A DNA stretch of 38,760 nucleotides from Bradyrhizobium sp. AS23.2 (GCF_001908185.1 NZ_LGHM01000126.1:1-38760), one strand, 5' to 3'. Positions 8,199 through 17,175 are shown, counted from the stretch's first letter. A program made the numbers and translations. Notes: a model not told the origin generated them from the letters alone.

Positions 8199-10259
8199 AT
8201 GCGCGTCCTCTCCGTCGCCGCGCTCGCCTTCATCCTTGCCATCGGCGCCTTCGTCGCCTGGGTCTATTCCCTCGACCCGCTGCCGCTCGACGAGGCGCGC
8301 AATGTCTCCACGACGGTCGTCGACCGCAACGGAAAACTACTGCGGGCCTACGCCATGGCGGACGGGCGCTGGCGGTTGCCGGTTGATGCCAAAACCAACG
8401 TCGATCCGACCTATCTCAAACTGCTGTTCGCCTATGAGGACCAGCGCTTCTATGCGCATGACGGCATCGATCCGCTGGCGCTGGGGCGCGCCGCATTGCA
8501 GCTCACCACGCGCGGCCACATCGTGTCCGGCGGCTCGACCATCAGCATGCAGCTCGCGCGGCTGATGGAGCCGCGGCGGCAGCGCTCGCTCTATGCCAAG
8601 CTGCACCAGATTGTGCGCGCGATCGAGCTGGAGCGGACGCTCAGCAAGGACGAGATCCTCAATCTCTACCTCGCGCTCGCGCCTTACGGCGGCAATCTCG
8701 AAGGCATCCGCGCCGCTTCGATCGCCTATTTCGGCAAGGAGCCGAAACGGCTGTCGCTGGCGGAGGCCGCATTGCTGGTCGCGTTGCCGCAGTCGCCGGA
8801 GACGCGGAGGCTGGACCGCTACCCCGACGCCGCGCGCAAGGCCCGCGACCGCGTGCTCGATCGCATGGTCGAGGAGCACCAGGTGCGCCTCGATGATGCG
8901 CGGCAGGCCAAGGCCGTTCCGGTGCCGAAGCTGCGCAGACCGATGCCGATCCTGGCGCCGCATGCTTCCGACAGCGCGCTTGCGACGATCAAGGACGCAC
9001 CGATCATCAAGCTGACGCTGGATGCCAATCTCCAGAAGGCGCTGGAGCTGCTGGCGCGCGACCGTGCCATCGCATTGGGGCCGAACATTTCGGTCGGCAT
9101 CATCGTGGTCGACAATGAGACTGGCGACGTGCTGGCGCGCGTTGGCTCGGCTGATTATTTCGACGACAGCCGGGCAGGGCAGGTCGATATGACTCGCGCC
9201 ATTCGCTCGCCGGGTTCGACGCTAAAGCCCTTCATCTACGGGCTCGCCTTCGAGGACGGCTTTGTCCACCCCGACAGCCTGATCGACGACCGGCCCGTCC
9301 GCTTCGGCTCCTACGCGCCGGAAAATTTCGACATGACGTTCCAGGGCACGGTGCCGGTGAAGAAGGCGCTGCAATTGTCGCTGAACGTGCCCGCGATCGC
9401 GTTGCTCGACAGGGTCGGGTCGAGTCGTCTGGCATCTCGGCTGCGCCAGGCCGGCGGCAATCTGGTTCTGCCCAAAGACGAGGCGCCGGGGCTCGCCATG
9501 GGGCTCGGCGGCGTCGGCGTGACGCTTCAGGATCTCGCCCAGCTCTATGCGGGGTTCGCCCGGCTCGGCACCACCAAGCCGTTGCGCGAGGTCATGACTG
9601 GCAAGGACGACCGCGAGCCGCTGCGGCTCATGGACCAGGTCGCGGCCTGGCAGGTCGGCAACGTGCTGCTCGGCACGCCGCCGCCGGAGAACGCCGCCCA
9701 CAACCGCATCGCCTTCAAGACTGGCACCTCCTACGGCTACCGCGATGCCTGGTCGGTCGGGTTCGACGGCCGCATGACCATCGGCGTCTGGGTCGGCCGG
9801 CCCGATGGCGCGCCGGCTCCCGGCTTGATCGGCCGCGTCGCCGCCGCGCCCATCCTGTTCGACGCCTTTGCCCGGACCGGCAAGACGCTTGCCCCATTGC
9901 CCAAGCCGCCAAAGGGAACCCTGGTCGCCAGCAACGCGAAGCTGCCGCTGCCGCTGAAGCGGTTCCGCCCGGTCGGGGAACTCGTCCGGGCCGGCGGCGA
10001 GCAGGCTCCGCATATCCAGTTCCCGCTCAACGGCTCGCGGATCGACGTCGATCGGTCAGGGGTGGCGGAGGCCGCGACCATGCCTGTGAAGGTCGCCGGC
10101 GGGGTCTTGCCGATGACAGTCATGGTCAACGGCACGACGCTCGGCGAGATCGACGGGCGGCGCCAGCGCCTGATTGATCCGCCCGGTCCCGGCTTTGCCC
10201 GGCTCACCGTCATCGACGCCACTGGCGCCGCGGACACAGTTGTCATTCGAATTCAATGA
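8199..10259 (+). CDS. pbpC: Penicillin-binding protein 1C (bifunctional peptidoglycan synthase)
   Basis: 686 residues from ATG 8199, which has a GAGG ribosome-binding site 7 nt upstream. The same frame runs back to 8052, but that extension translates the palindromic repeat and would bury the N-terminal signal anchor, so I reject it. Residues 4-24 are the single membrane anchor. The GT51 transglycosylase domain (about 40-230) has its catalytic Glu80 in AYEDQRFYAHDGID and the STISMQLARL motif. The transpeptidase domain (about 300-560) has SxxK at Ser340-Lys343 (PGSTLKP), SxN in LQLSLNVPA, and KTG at Lys507 (FKTGTSYGYRDAW). A C-terminal BiPBP_C domain (about 600-686, FPLNGSRIDVD) completes the PBP1C architecture. 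It polymerises and cross-links peptidoglycan in the periplasm. The partner A2M gene lies directly upstream. Confidence 0.95.
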   Translation: MRVLSVAALAFILAIGAFVAWVYSLDPLPLDEARNVSTTVVDRNGKLLRAYAMADGRWRLPVDAKTNVDPTYLKLLFAYEDQRFYAHDGIDPLALGRAALQLTTRGHIVSGGSTISMQLARLMEPRRQRSLYAKLHQIVRAIELERTLSKDEILNLYLALAPYGGNLEGIRAASIAYFGKEPKRLSLAEAALLVALPQSPETRRLDRYPDAARKARDRVLDRMVEEHQVRLDDARQAKAVPVPKLRRPMPILAPHASDSALATIKDAPIIKLTLDANLQKALELLARDRAIALGPNISVGIIVVDNETGDVLARVGSADYFDDSRAGQVDMTRAIRSPGSTLKPFIYGLAFEDGFVHPDSLIDDRPVRFGSYAPENFDMTFQGTVPVKKALQLSLNVPAIALLDRVGSSRLASRLRQAGGNLVLPKDEAPGLAMGLGGVGVTLQDLAQLYAGFARLGTTKPLREVMTGKDDREPLRLMDQVAAWQVGNVLLGTPPPENAAHNRIAFKTGTSYGYRDAWSVGFDGRMTIGVWVGRPDGAPAPGLIGRVAAAPILFDAFARTGKTLAPLPKPPKGTLVASNAKLPLPLKRFRPVGELVRAGGEQAPHIQFPLNGSRIDVDRSGVAEAATMPVKVAGGVLPMTVMVNGTTLGEIDGRRQRLIDPPGPGFARLTVIDATGAADTVVIRIQ

Positions 10260-10309
10260 CCCTGCCTTAAGCGGTTGTGGCGATGGCGGTTTCAGCGTAA
10301 GCGGAACCA

Positions 10310-12052
10310 ATGGCCGAGACCTACCCAACTCCCCGTTTTGGAGCGCCCCGCGAGCCGAAATCGCCCGTGAATCCGGGCAACCGACTCGTGCGTCTGCTCG
10401 ATGTCGTCACGGCCAGCCACGCCCGCGCCGTCGCCTTCCTGGTGCTGTGCGCGCTGCTGCTCTTCCTGCCGGGCTTCTTCACCATCCCGCCTGTTGACCG
10501 CGACGAGGCGCGCTTTGCCCAGGCCACCAAGCAGATGGTCGAGAGCGGCGACTATGTCGACATCCGCTTCCAGGAGGACGTCCGCTACAAGAAGCCGGTC
10601 GGCATCTACTGGTTGCAGTCGGCAGCGGTTGAAGCCGCTTCGGCGCTCAGGCTGCCGAAGGCCGAATTGCGCATCTGGGTCTACCGGATTCCGTCGCTGA
10701 TCGGTGCGATCGGCGCCGTGCTCATGACCTATTGGGCGGCGCTCGGCTTCGTTACGCGGCGCGCAGCGGTACTCGCTGCACTCTTGATGTGTGCCTCCGT
10801 TCTGCTCGGCGTCGAGGCACGGCTCGCCAAGACCGACGCGATGCTGCTGTTCTGCGTGGTCGCCGCGATGGGCGCGATGGCGCGGGCCTATCTGTCCTGG
10901 CAGCGCGCCGAGGACGAGACGCGTCCGCCGTGGAGCTGGCCCGCGATCTTCTGGACCGCGCTCGCGGTCGGCGTCCTGATCAAGGGGCCGCTGATCCTGA
11001 TGTTCGCGGGGCTCACCGTGGTGGCGCTGGCGATCCAGGACCGCGACGCCTCCTGGCTGTGGAAGCTGCGCCCGGTCTGGGGCCTGATGTGGATGCTGGT
11101 GCTGGTGCTGCCCTGGTTCATCGCGATCTTCTGGCGCGCGGGCGATGCCTTCTTCGCCGACTCGGTCGGCGGCGACATGCTGAGCAAGATCGGCGCCCAG
11201 GAATCCCATGGCGCGCCGCCCGGGCTTTACCTCGTTCTGTTCTGGATCATGTTCTGGCCCGGCGCGCCGCTCGCGGCGATGGCGGCACCCGCGGTGTGGC
11301 GGGCGCGGCGCGAGCCGGGCGCGCAATTCCTGCTGGCCTGGTTGATCCCGTCCTGGATCGTGTTCGAGGCGGTGCTGACCAAGCTGCCGCACTATGTGCT
11401 GCCGCTCTACCCCGCGATCGCGATCCTCACCGTCGGTGCACTGGAGCGGAGCGTGCTGTCGCGGTCCTGGCTGATGCGCGGCTCGGCCTGGTGGTTCGCG
11501 ATCCCTGCGGCCGCCTCGATCATCGCGGTGGTCGGCGCGGTCATGCTGACGCGGCAGCCGGCCTTCGTGGCTTGGCCGTTCATCGCGGCCGCGCTGATCT
11601 TCGGCCTGTTCGCCTGGTGGCTCTACGACAACAATCGCGCCGAGCGCTCGCTGCTCAACGCGCTGGTGGCTGCCCTGATGCTGGCAGTGACGGTCTACGG
11701 CATCGTGCTGCCGTCGCTGACCCCGCTGTTTCCGAGCGTCGAGATCGCACGCGCGCTTCGCAACGTCACCTGCGTCGGGCCGAAAGCGGCTGCTGCCGGC
11801 TACCACGAGCCGAGCCTCGTCTTCCTGACGGGTACCCAGACGCTGCTCACCGACGGTTCGGGCGCGGCCGACTTCCTGCGGCAAGGAAGCTGCCGCTTCG
11901 CGCTGATCGAGCAGCGTTCGGAGCGCAGCTTCGTGCAGCGCGCCGAGGCGATCGGGCTGCGCTACAAGGTCGGCGCGCGCATCGACGGCTATAATTTCTC
12001 GCAAGGACGCGCGATCTCGATCTCGATCTTCCGTTCGGAAGGCACCGAGTAG
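10310..12052 (+). CDS. ArnT-like GT-C glycosyltransferase (lipid A / envelope sugar transferase)
   Basis: 580 residues with about 12 predicted membrane helices. The N-terminal periplasmic loop carries the GT-C acidic motif PPVDRDEARFA (Asp63, Asp65-Glu66) followed by YKKPVGIYWLQS, the hallmark of the ArnT/PMT family (PF02366/PF13231). Such enzymes take a sugar from an undecaprenyl- or other polyprenyl-phosphate carrier and transfer it on the periplasmic face to lipid A, core or protein. It is the first gene of a set with a PAP2 phosphatase (next ATG 1 nt after its stop), a GT2 polyprenyl-phosphate sugar synthase and a LAB_N protein, so its donor is probably made by the GT2. Rhizobial relatives add galacturonate or mannose; which sugar is used here cannot be read. 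The 580-residue length is normal. Confidence 0.88.
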   Translation: MAETYPTPRFGAPREPKSPVNPGNRLVRLLDVVTASHARAVAFLVLCALLLFLPGFFTIPPVDRDEARFAQATKQMVESGDYVDIRFQEDVRYKKPVGIYWLQSAAVEAASALRLPKAELRIWVYRIPSLIGAIGAVLMTYWAALGFVTRRAAVLAALLMCASVLLGVEARLAKTDAMLLFCVVAAMGAMARAYLSWQRAEDETRPPWSWPAIFWTALAVGVLIKGPLILMFAGLTVVALAIQDRDASWLWKLRPVWGLMWMLVLVLPWFIAIFWRAGDAFFADSVGGDMLSKIGAQESHGAPPGLYLVLFWIMFWPGAPLAAMAAPAVWRARREPGAQFLLAWLIPSWIVFEAVLTKLPHYVLPLYPAIAILTVGALERSVLSRSWLMRGSAWWFAIPAAASIIAVVGAVMLTRQPAFVAWPFIAAALIFGLFAWWLYDNNRAERSLLNALVAALMLAVTVYGIVLPSLTPLFPSVEIARALRNVTCVGPKAAAAGYHEPSLVFLTGTQTLLTDGSGAADFLRQGSCRFALIEQRSERSFVQRAEAIGLRYKVGARIDGYNFSQGRAISISIFRSEGTE

Positions 12053-12053
12053 G

Positions 12054-12899
12054 ATGCCGGCCTCCACCGACATTGCTCCACGCCCGGGTTATCCCGCACA
12101 ATTGTTTGCCGTTTCGGGGCGTGCCTTGGCGCAACTCGTGCGCGCGCCATCGCATTCGCAGCGGGCCGTCGCCGCCCGAAAACTGGCGCGGCATTCGCTG
12201 TGGCTCAGCGCTGCGGGTGCGGCCCTGGTCATCGTGCTGATGGTCGCGTTCGATCAGACCGAGATACTGCTGATGCCAGCGCGCGGCACGCCGGGTCTGT
12301 GGCCGATCCGCATCCTCACCGATTTCGGCAAGGACGAGTATGTGCTCTCGGTGCTGGGGGCTGCGCTGGTGGTCGTGGCGCTCGTTGCGGCTGGGATGCA
12401 CGGCACCCGCCGTGCGCTGCTGCTCGGTCTCGGCACGCGGCTGCAGTTCATGTTTCTGTCCGTTGCCGTGTCCGTGTTCGTGGCAGAGGTCCTGAAATAT
12501 CTGATCGGTCGCGGACGTCCCTTCGTCGGCGGCAAGGCCAATCCGTTCAACTTCATACCGTTCGAGGGTACGGGGGCTTATGCCAGCCTGCCGTCGGGGC
12601 ATGCGGTAACGGCGTTCGCATTGGCGTTTGCGGTCTCGGCGCTGTGGCCGCGCCTGCGCGTGTTCATGTTCACTTACGCAATCGTGATCCTGCTGACGCG
12701 TCTGGTGCTGCTCGCGCACCACCCGAGTGACGTCACAGCCGGCGCCCTGCTTGGCATCGTCGGCGCCATGGCGGTCCGCTACTGGTTTGCGGCGCGCCGG
12801 CTAGGCTTTGCCATCCGTGCGGATGGCACCATTGTGCCCCTTGCTGGGGCGGTCTCGGGCCGCCTCAAAAGGGTTGCCCGCGGGGCATCCGCCCCATAA
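12054..12899 (+). CDS. PAP2-family membrane phosphatase (LpxE/LpxF/PgpB-like)
   Basis: 281 residues, multi-pass. The three PAP2 active-site motifs are complete: KYLIGRGRP (Lys148, Arg155, Pro156), PSGH (180-183, His183), and the third motif TRLVLLAHHPSDV (Arg216, His222, Asp226). The usual Ser before Arg in motif 3 is Thr. The ATG lies immediately after the stop of the upstream glycosyltransferase, so the two are translationally linked. Family members remove phosphate from lipid substrates: undecaprenyl pyrophosphate, phosphatidylglycerol phosphate, or the 1-/4'-phosphates of lipid A (LpxE/LpxF). Its place in a glycan-decoration cassette favours dephosphorylation of lipid A or recycling of the lipid carrier; the sequence does not distinguish these. 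A C-terminal cytosolic tail of about 35 residues follows the last helix. Confidence 0.87.
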   Translation: MPASTDIAPRPGYPAQLFAVSGRALAQLVRAPSHSQRAVAARKLARHSLWLSAAGAALVIVLMVAFDQTEILLMPARGTPGLWPIRILTDFGKDEYVLSVLGAALVVVALVAAGMHGTRRALLLGLGTRLQFMFLSVAVSVFVAEVLKYLIGRGRPFVGGKANPFNFIPFEGTGAYASLPSGHAVTAFALAFAVSALWPRLRVFMFTYAIVILLTRLVLLAHHPSDVTAGALLGIVGAMAVRYWFAARRLGFAIRADGTIVPLAGAVSGRLKRVARGASAP

Positions 12900-12964
12900 A
12901 AGCGGCTGCCTGCCGGGGCTGCCGGTTCCCCGGGGCAGGCCAATTCCAACCACGAGCTTTCGAT

Positions 12965-13699
12965 TTGTCGACGTCCCAGCCTTCGGTTTCCATCGTCGTT
13001 CCCGTGCGCAACGAAGCCGACAACATCGCGCCGCTGATCGCGGAGATCAGCGCGGCGCTGGATGGGCGCTGGGCCTATGAGATCATCTACGTCAATGACG
13101 GCTCGACGGATGCGACCGGCGAGCGGCTCGCCGCCATCATGCAGCAGCGGGACAATCTGCGGCAGCTTCGTCACGCCAAGTCGACCGGCCAGTCGGCGGC
13201 GGTGCGCAGCGGCGTGCGTGCGGCACGCGGCCCGATCGTGGCGACCCTCGACGGCGACGGCCAGAACAATCCGGCGTTCCTGCCGGACTTGATCGCGGCC
13301 GTCGAGAAGAGCGTGCGCGTCGGGCTCGCCGCAGGCCAGCGAGTCGGGCGCAAGGATACCGGCTTCAAGAAGTTTCAGTCGCGCATCGCCAACGGCGTGC
13401 GCGGGTCGATCCTTAACGACGGCACGCGGGACACCGGCTGCGGCCTGAAGGCGTTCCGGCGCGATGTGTTCCTGATGCTGCCCTATTTCGATGGTCTGCA
13501 TCGCTTCCTGCCGGCGCTGGTGCGCCGGGAAGGCTACGAGATCGCCTATGTCGACGTGATCGACCGGCCGCGCCATTCCGGCGTTTCAAACTATGGTTTC
13601 TTCGACCGGCTGTGGATCGGCATCATGGATCTCGCCGGCGTGTGGTGGCTGATTCGTCGCAAGAAGCCTACGCCAGATGTGACTGAGGTGAAGGCATGA
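12965..13699 (+). CDS. GT2 polyprenyl-phosphate sugar synthase (Dpm1/ArnC-like)
   Basis: 244 residues. The start is a TTG at 12965, because the domain begins at residue 7 (VSIVVPVRNEADN) and no ATG or GTG fits. The GT-A fold motifs are NDGSTD (Asp45) and the metal-binding TLDGDGQNNP (Asp96-x-Asp98). Near residue 200 comes the DRPRHSGVSNYG segment, a variant of the HRPR-x-G-x-SKYG motif typical of dolichyl-phosphate mannose synthase and ArnC/GtrB enzymes. Only one C-terminal hydrophobic segment (WIGIMDLAGVWWLI) follows, so it is membrane-associated, not multi-pass like ArnC. It should make a polyprenyl-phosphate-linked hexose on the cytoplasmic face, the donor for the ArnT-like enzyme. It overlaps the LAB_N gene by ATGA. 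Confidence 0.88.
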   Translation: MSTSQPSVSIVVPVRNEADNIAPLIAEISAALDGRWAYEIIYVNDGSTDATGERLAAIMQQRDNLRQLRHAKSTGQSAAVRSGVRAARGPIVATLDGDGQNNPAFLPDLIAAVEKSVRVGLAAGQRVGRKDTGFKKFQSRIANGVRGSILNDGTRDTGCGLKAFRRDVFLMLPYFDGLHRFLPALVRREGYEIAYVDVIDRPRHSGVSNYGFFDRLWIGIMDLAGVWWLIRRKKPTPDVTEVKA

Positions 13700-14034
13700 T
13701 CATTCAATACGGTCAGGCGGTGAGCAATTTTTTCTACGACGTATTCGTCGCCAAGTTCGATTTCTGGCTCGCGTTCGGCCTGGTCGCGCAACTGTTCTTC
13801 ACCGCGCGATTTCTGGTGCAGTGGATCGCGAGCGAGCGCGCTGGAAACAGTGTGGTGCCGATGGCGTTCTGGTTCTGCTCGATGGGCGGTGGCCTGATGA
13901 CTCTGATCTACGGCGTCGTGAAGCGCGAGCCGGTCATCATCATGGGACAGTTGTTTGCGACCATCATTTATCTTCGCAACATCATGCTGATCTGGAAGAA
14001 CCACGGCACCGCTTCGAAGACGCTGGATCGCTGA
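13696..14034 (+). CDS. LAB_N domain protein (lipid-A-disaccharide synthase N-terminal-like), stand-alone
   Basis: 112 residues that correspond entirely to the LAB_N domain (PF07578): FWLAFGLVAQLFFTARFLVQW near the N-terminus, then VPMAFWFCSMGGGLMTLIYG and GQLFATIIYLRNIMLIWK. This predicts three membrane helices. Despite the name, the domain is not the LpxB catalytic part; stand-alone copies are regularly found beside GT2 polyprenyl-phosphate sugar synthases and GT-C transferases, and have been proposed to help move or present the lipid-linked sugar. The start codon overlaps the GT2 stop (ATGA), which indicates translational coupling. It ends 8 nt from the stop of the convergent Na/Pi-cotransporter gene. 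The family call is firm, the flippase-like role inferred. Confidence 0.88.
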   Translation: MIIQYGQAVSNFFYDVFVAKFDFWLAFGLVAQLFFTARFLVQWIASERAGNSVVPMAFWFCSMGGGLMTLIYGVVKREPVIIMGQLFATIIYLRNIMLIWKNHGTASKTLDR

Positions 14035-14042
14035 TCCCGGTC

Positions 14043-15734
14043 CTAGCGCGGCATCGCCGACGCCGCGCCCGAAGCGGGCAGGGCCTCTGCCTCGGCCTCG
14101 CTCCTGCGATAGGGCTCGCCGGCCGCATCCAGCACGGGATAGGCGACCGAGCAGATATGCGAGTGGATACGGCGTAAGTCCCGCAGCACGTCGAGATGCA
14201 GCGAGGTGGTCTCGATGGTTTCGGGGCGCCCCTCGCGTAGGCGGTCCAGATGGCGCTCGACGGCGGCGAGCTCGGTGTTGCGCAGCGCAGTCTTCTCCAC
14301 CAGCAGCTTGCGCGCCTCGTTGGCGTCGCCCGACATGAAGACTCCGAAGGCGATGCGAAGCGACTCCATGGTGCGCTTGTGGAAGGCGGCGAGCTCCTCG
14401 GCGCCCTCTGCCGAGAATTGCAGGCGCCGCTTGATCTTCTTGCTCGCGAGCTCGCTGAGATTCTTGTCGATGATGTCGCCGATATGCTCGAGGTTGATGG
14501 CGAAGGAGATGATCTCCATCGCGCGCCGGCCCTCGCTCTCGTCGAGGCTGCCGCGCGTCAGTTTGGTCACGTAGAGCTTGATGGCTTCGTCGAGCCCGTC
14601 CACGGCATTGTCGGTCTTCGTGACCTGGTCGACCAGTGCGCGATCGCCCGTCATCATCGCGGCCATCACCTTGCGCAGCATGACCTCGACGAGATCGCCC
14701 ATGCGCAGCGTTTCGCGGGCGGCGTCGGCGAGCGCCAGTGACGGCGTCTCCAGCGCGGTCTCGTCGAGATAGCGCGGGCGGGCCGGGTCGACCTCCTGGA
14801 CGCGGTCGGGCAGGAGTCGGGTCAACAGGCGCGACATGGTGTCGAGCAGGCCGATGAAGATGACGGCCGTGCCGGCGTTGAAGGCGATGTGAAAGGCCGC
14901 CGTCATCCTGGCGAGATCGGGCTGCCAGGCGTGCATGTGTTCTGCGATCACGTGCAGGAAGGGGAGGGTGATCGCGATCCCGACCACGCGGTTGACGAGA
15001 TTGCCGACCGGCAGGCGATAGCTCGCGGGATCGTCGCGCCTGGCGCCCTCGAACACGGGGTTGATGGCGCTGCCGAGATTGGCGCCGAGCACCAGTGCGA
15101 GCGCCGCGTAGGGCGAGATGAACTGCGAATAGGCCAGCGACATGATCAGCAGCACGCTGGCGACGCTCGAATGCACCGCCCACGTGACGACTGCCGCGAT
15201 GACGATGCACAGAACGGGATCGCCGGTGATGGCCGACATCACGACGCGCATGCCGGGTGCGTTCTCGGCCGGAGCCAGCGTATCGAGCAGGATGTGCAGC
15301 GAGAGCAGCATCAGTCCGAGCCCGATGAAGACGCGGCCGATGTCCTTGATCCGCGAGCGCGGGCCCGAGCGGAAGGCGACGAGCCCGAGCACGAACAGCA
15401 CCGGCGCGACGGCTGCGATGTTGAACGACAGCACCTGCACGATCAGCGTCGTGCCGACATTGGCCCCTAACATGATGGCAAGCGCTGCGGCGAGGCTGAC
15501 CAGTCCTTCGGCGGCGAAGGAGCTGGTGATCAGGGCCGTCGCGGTGCTGCTCTGGAGCAGGGCAGTGAGCCCGAGGCCGGCCGCAAAGGCGCTGAGGCGG
15601 TTGCTGAGGGCCTTGCCAAGCAGCCGCCGCAAGTCCGGGCCGAAGGCGCGCAGAATTCCGCTGTGGACCATGTGCAGGCCCCACAGCAACAGCGCCACGC
15701 CGCCCATCAGATCGAGCAGAACCAACGTTCCCAT
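14043..15734 (-). CDS. Na+/phosphate cotransporter family protein with PhoU-like tail
   Basis: 563 residues from ATG 15734. Two inverted Na_Pi_cotrans (PF02690) repeats fill the first ~310 residues. The first carries LLQSSTATALITSSFAAEG and GANVGTT, the second the matching SSVASVLLIMSLA and GANLGSAINPVFEG; these QSSS-like and GAN(V/L)G motifs form the substrate pore. Residues from about 350 to 540 are helical and soluble, PhoU-like (KTDNAVDGLDEAIKLYVTKL, INLEHIGDIIDKNLSEL). Bacterial NptA/YjbB relatives move phosphate across the inner membrane, often as exporters of excess phosphate. There is no Pho box I could recognise upstream. The gene is convergent to the glycan cassette and lies downstream of metC on the same strand, with a gap of 155 nt. 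Confidence 0.92.
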   Translation of the reverse strand: MGTLVLLDLMGGVALLLWGLHMVHSGILRAFGPDLRRLLGKALSNRLSAFAAGLGLTALLQSSTATALITSSFAAEGLVSLAAALAIMLGANVGTTLIVQVLSFNIAAVAPVLFVLGLVAFRSGPRSRIKDIGRVFIGLGLMLLSLHILLDTLAPAENAPGMRVVMSAITGDPVLCIVIAAVVTWAVHSSVASVLLIMSLAYSQFISPYAALALVLGANLGSAINPVFEGARRDDPASYRLPVGNLVNRVVGIAITLPFLHVIAEHMHAWQPDLARMTAAFHIAFNAGTAVIFIGLLDTMSRLLTRLLPDRVQEVDPARPRYLDETALETPSLALADAARETLRMGDLVEVMLRKVMAAMMTGDRALVDQVTKTDNAVDGLDEAIKLYVTKLTRGSLDESEGRRAMEIISFAINLEHIGDIIDKNLSELASKKIKRRLQFSAEGAEELAAFHKRTMESLRIAFGVFMSGDANEARKLLVEKTALRNTELAAVERHLDRLREGRPETIETTSLHLDVLRDLRRIHSHICSVAYPVLDAAGEPYRRSEAEAEALPASGAASAMPR

Positions 15735-15889
15735 GCTCCGTGTCCGGATTGGAGTCGAAGGGTCAGGCTAGCGCCAAATGCGGTCGGATCAAATCATTTG
15801 TTGGCGCGTCGGCGCTAACGTTTGCGTCGGCTGCGCGTTCCCGCGGCGCGCGTTGGCGCGTCCGCAGGCGCGATGCCTTGTGAGCAGGC

Positions 15890-17074
15890 TCACATTGCAG
15901 CTTTCAGGGCAGCGAAGCCGCGATCGAGGTCGGCTTTGAGGTCGTCGACGCTTTCGAGCCCGATATGCAGCCGCAGCGTCGGGCCGCCGGGCGCCCACTT
16001 GGTCGCGGTCCGATAGGTGTCGCAATCGAAGGGGATCGCGAGGCTCTCGAAGCCGCCCCAGGAGAAGCCCATGCCGAACAGCTTGAGCGTGTCGAGCATG
16101 GTGTCGACCGCCTTTTGCGGCGCCGGCTTCAAGACGATGCTGAACAGGCCGGAGGCGCCGGTGAAGTCGCGCTTCCAGATCGCGTGCCCCGGATCGGTCT
16201 CGAGCGCCGGATGCAGGACGCGCGCGACCTCGGGTCTGGCAGCGAGCCAGCGCGCCATGTCGAGCCCCGAACGATGATGCTGCGCCAGCCGCACCGACAG
16301 CGTGCGCAGGCCCCGCAGCGCCAGGAAGACGTCATCAGGACCGGCGCAGACGCCGAGCAGGCGGATGCCTTCGGCGATCTGCGGCCAGGCCTTGGCGTTG
16401 GCGGAGATGGTGCCGAACATGATGTCGGAATGGCCGCCGATATATTTGGTGGCGGCCTGCATGCTGATGTCGACGCCCTGCTCGAGGGAGCGATGATAGA
16501 GCGGGGTTGCCCAGGTGTTGTCGTCGATGACGAGCGCACCGCGCGTATGCGCGACCTCGGCGATGGCGCGGATGTCCGGCATCTCGAAGGACTGCGAGCC
16601 CGGCGCTTCGACCAGCACGGCGCGGGTGTTGGGCTTGAACAGCTTTTCGATGCTCGCGCCGATCAGCGGATCGAAATAGCTGGTCTCGACCCCGTAGCGG
16701 GCCAGCATGCCGTTGCAGAAATTGCGCGAAGGCCGATAGACGTTGTCGCAGACCAGCAGATGGTCGCCGGCCTTCAGCACCGAGAGCAGGGTGGTGGAGA
16801 TCGCAGCCAGGCCTGACGGCGTGATGCCGACGCCGGCGCATTGCGGCCCCTCCAGCGCCATCAGCGTCTCCTGGAACGCCTTGGTGGTGGGTGTGCCGTG
16901 GCGGCCGTATTGGAACTCGCCGCGATGGGCGTGCAGGTCCTCGGCGGTCGGATAGAGCACGGTCGAACCGTGAAAGACCGGCGGATTGACGAACCCCTTC
17001 TGCGCCTTGGTGTCGCGGCCGGAGGTGACCAGCCGGGTCTCGGCGTGCCGTTGGGAGGGGTGCGAGGAATCCAT
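15890..17074 (-). CDS. metC: Cystathionine beta-lyase
   Basis: 394 residues, the normal length for this PLP enzyme of the Cys/Met-metabolism family (PF01053). It cleaves cystathionine to homocysteine, pyruvate and ammonia, the penultimate step of methionine synthesis, in the cytoplasm. Visible landmarks: QYGRHGTPTTKAFQ (phosphate-binding and substrate loop, near 55-68), PSGLAAI, the cofactor-binding Asp in VIDDNTWATPLY, and the Schiff-base lysine in QAATKYIGGHSD at Lys210, the same number as the E. coli enzyme. The motifs fit MetC (EAPGSQSFEMPD) better than gamma-synthase or gamma-lyase. A -35/-10-like pair lies about 70 nt upstream. I saw no SAM riboswitch. Confidence 0.92.
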   Translation of the reverse strand: MDSSHPSQRHAETRLVTSGRDTKAQKGFVNPPVFHGSTVLYPTAEDLHAHRGEFQYGRHGTPTTKAFQETLMALEGPQCAGVGITPSGLAAISTTLLSVLKAGDHLLVCDNVYRPSRNFCNGMLARYGVETSYFDPLIGASIEKLFKPNTRAVLVEAPGSQSFEMPDIRAIAEVAHTRGALVIDDNTWATPLYHRSLEQGVDISMQAATKYIGGHSDIMFGTISANAKAWPQIAEGIRLLGVCAGPDDVFLALRGLRTLSVRLAQHHRSGLDMARWLAARPEVARVLHPALETDPGHAIWKRDFTGASGLFSIVLKPAPQKAVDTMLDTLKLFGMGFSWGGFESLAIPFDCDTYRTATKWAPGGPTLRLHIGLESVDDLKADLDRGFAALKAAM

Positions 17075-17145
17075 GCGTCTGCTTTCAAAAGCGCGTTTCC
17101 GCTTGGCGCTCCGCGCCCTGCGGGCCGGCCCAAGGCCGCCGTCGT

Positions 17146-17175
17146 TAATAACAGAAGACAGAAGAGTCCCGTCAA
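17146..17175 (-). promoter_or_regulatory. Possible sigma-70-type promoter for metC
   Basis: On the minus strand, TTGACG (17175-17170) and TTATTA (17151-17146) are separated by 18 nt and lie about 70 nt upstream of the metC ATG. The remaining bases of the 17075-17467 gap (metC and aapJ are divergent) contain no gene I can support. Prediction from hexamers only. Confidence 0.35.

Noticed and set aside
10292..12073. 593-codon minus-strand frame opposite the ArnT-like gene
   Set aside because: Antisense shadow of a membrane protein; hydrophilic, repetitive composition typical of reversed GC-rich sequence.
13591..15684. 697-codon minus-strand frame overlapping the LAB_N and Na/Pi genes
   Set aside because: Arg/Pro/His-rich out-of-frame reading of the Na/Pi-cotransporter gene; no domain, while both real genes show clear family motifs.
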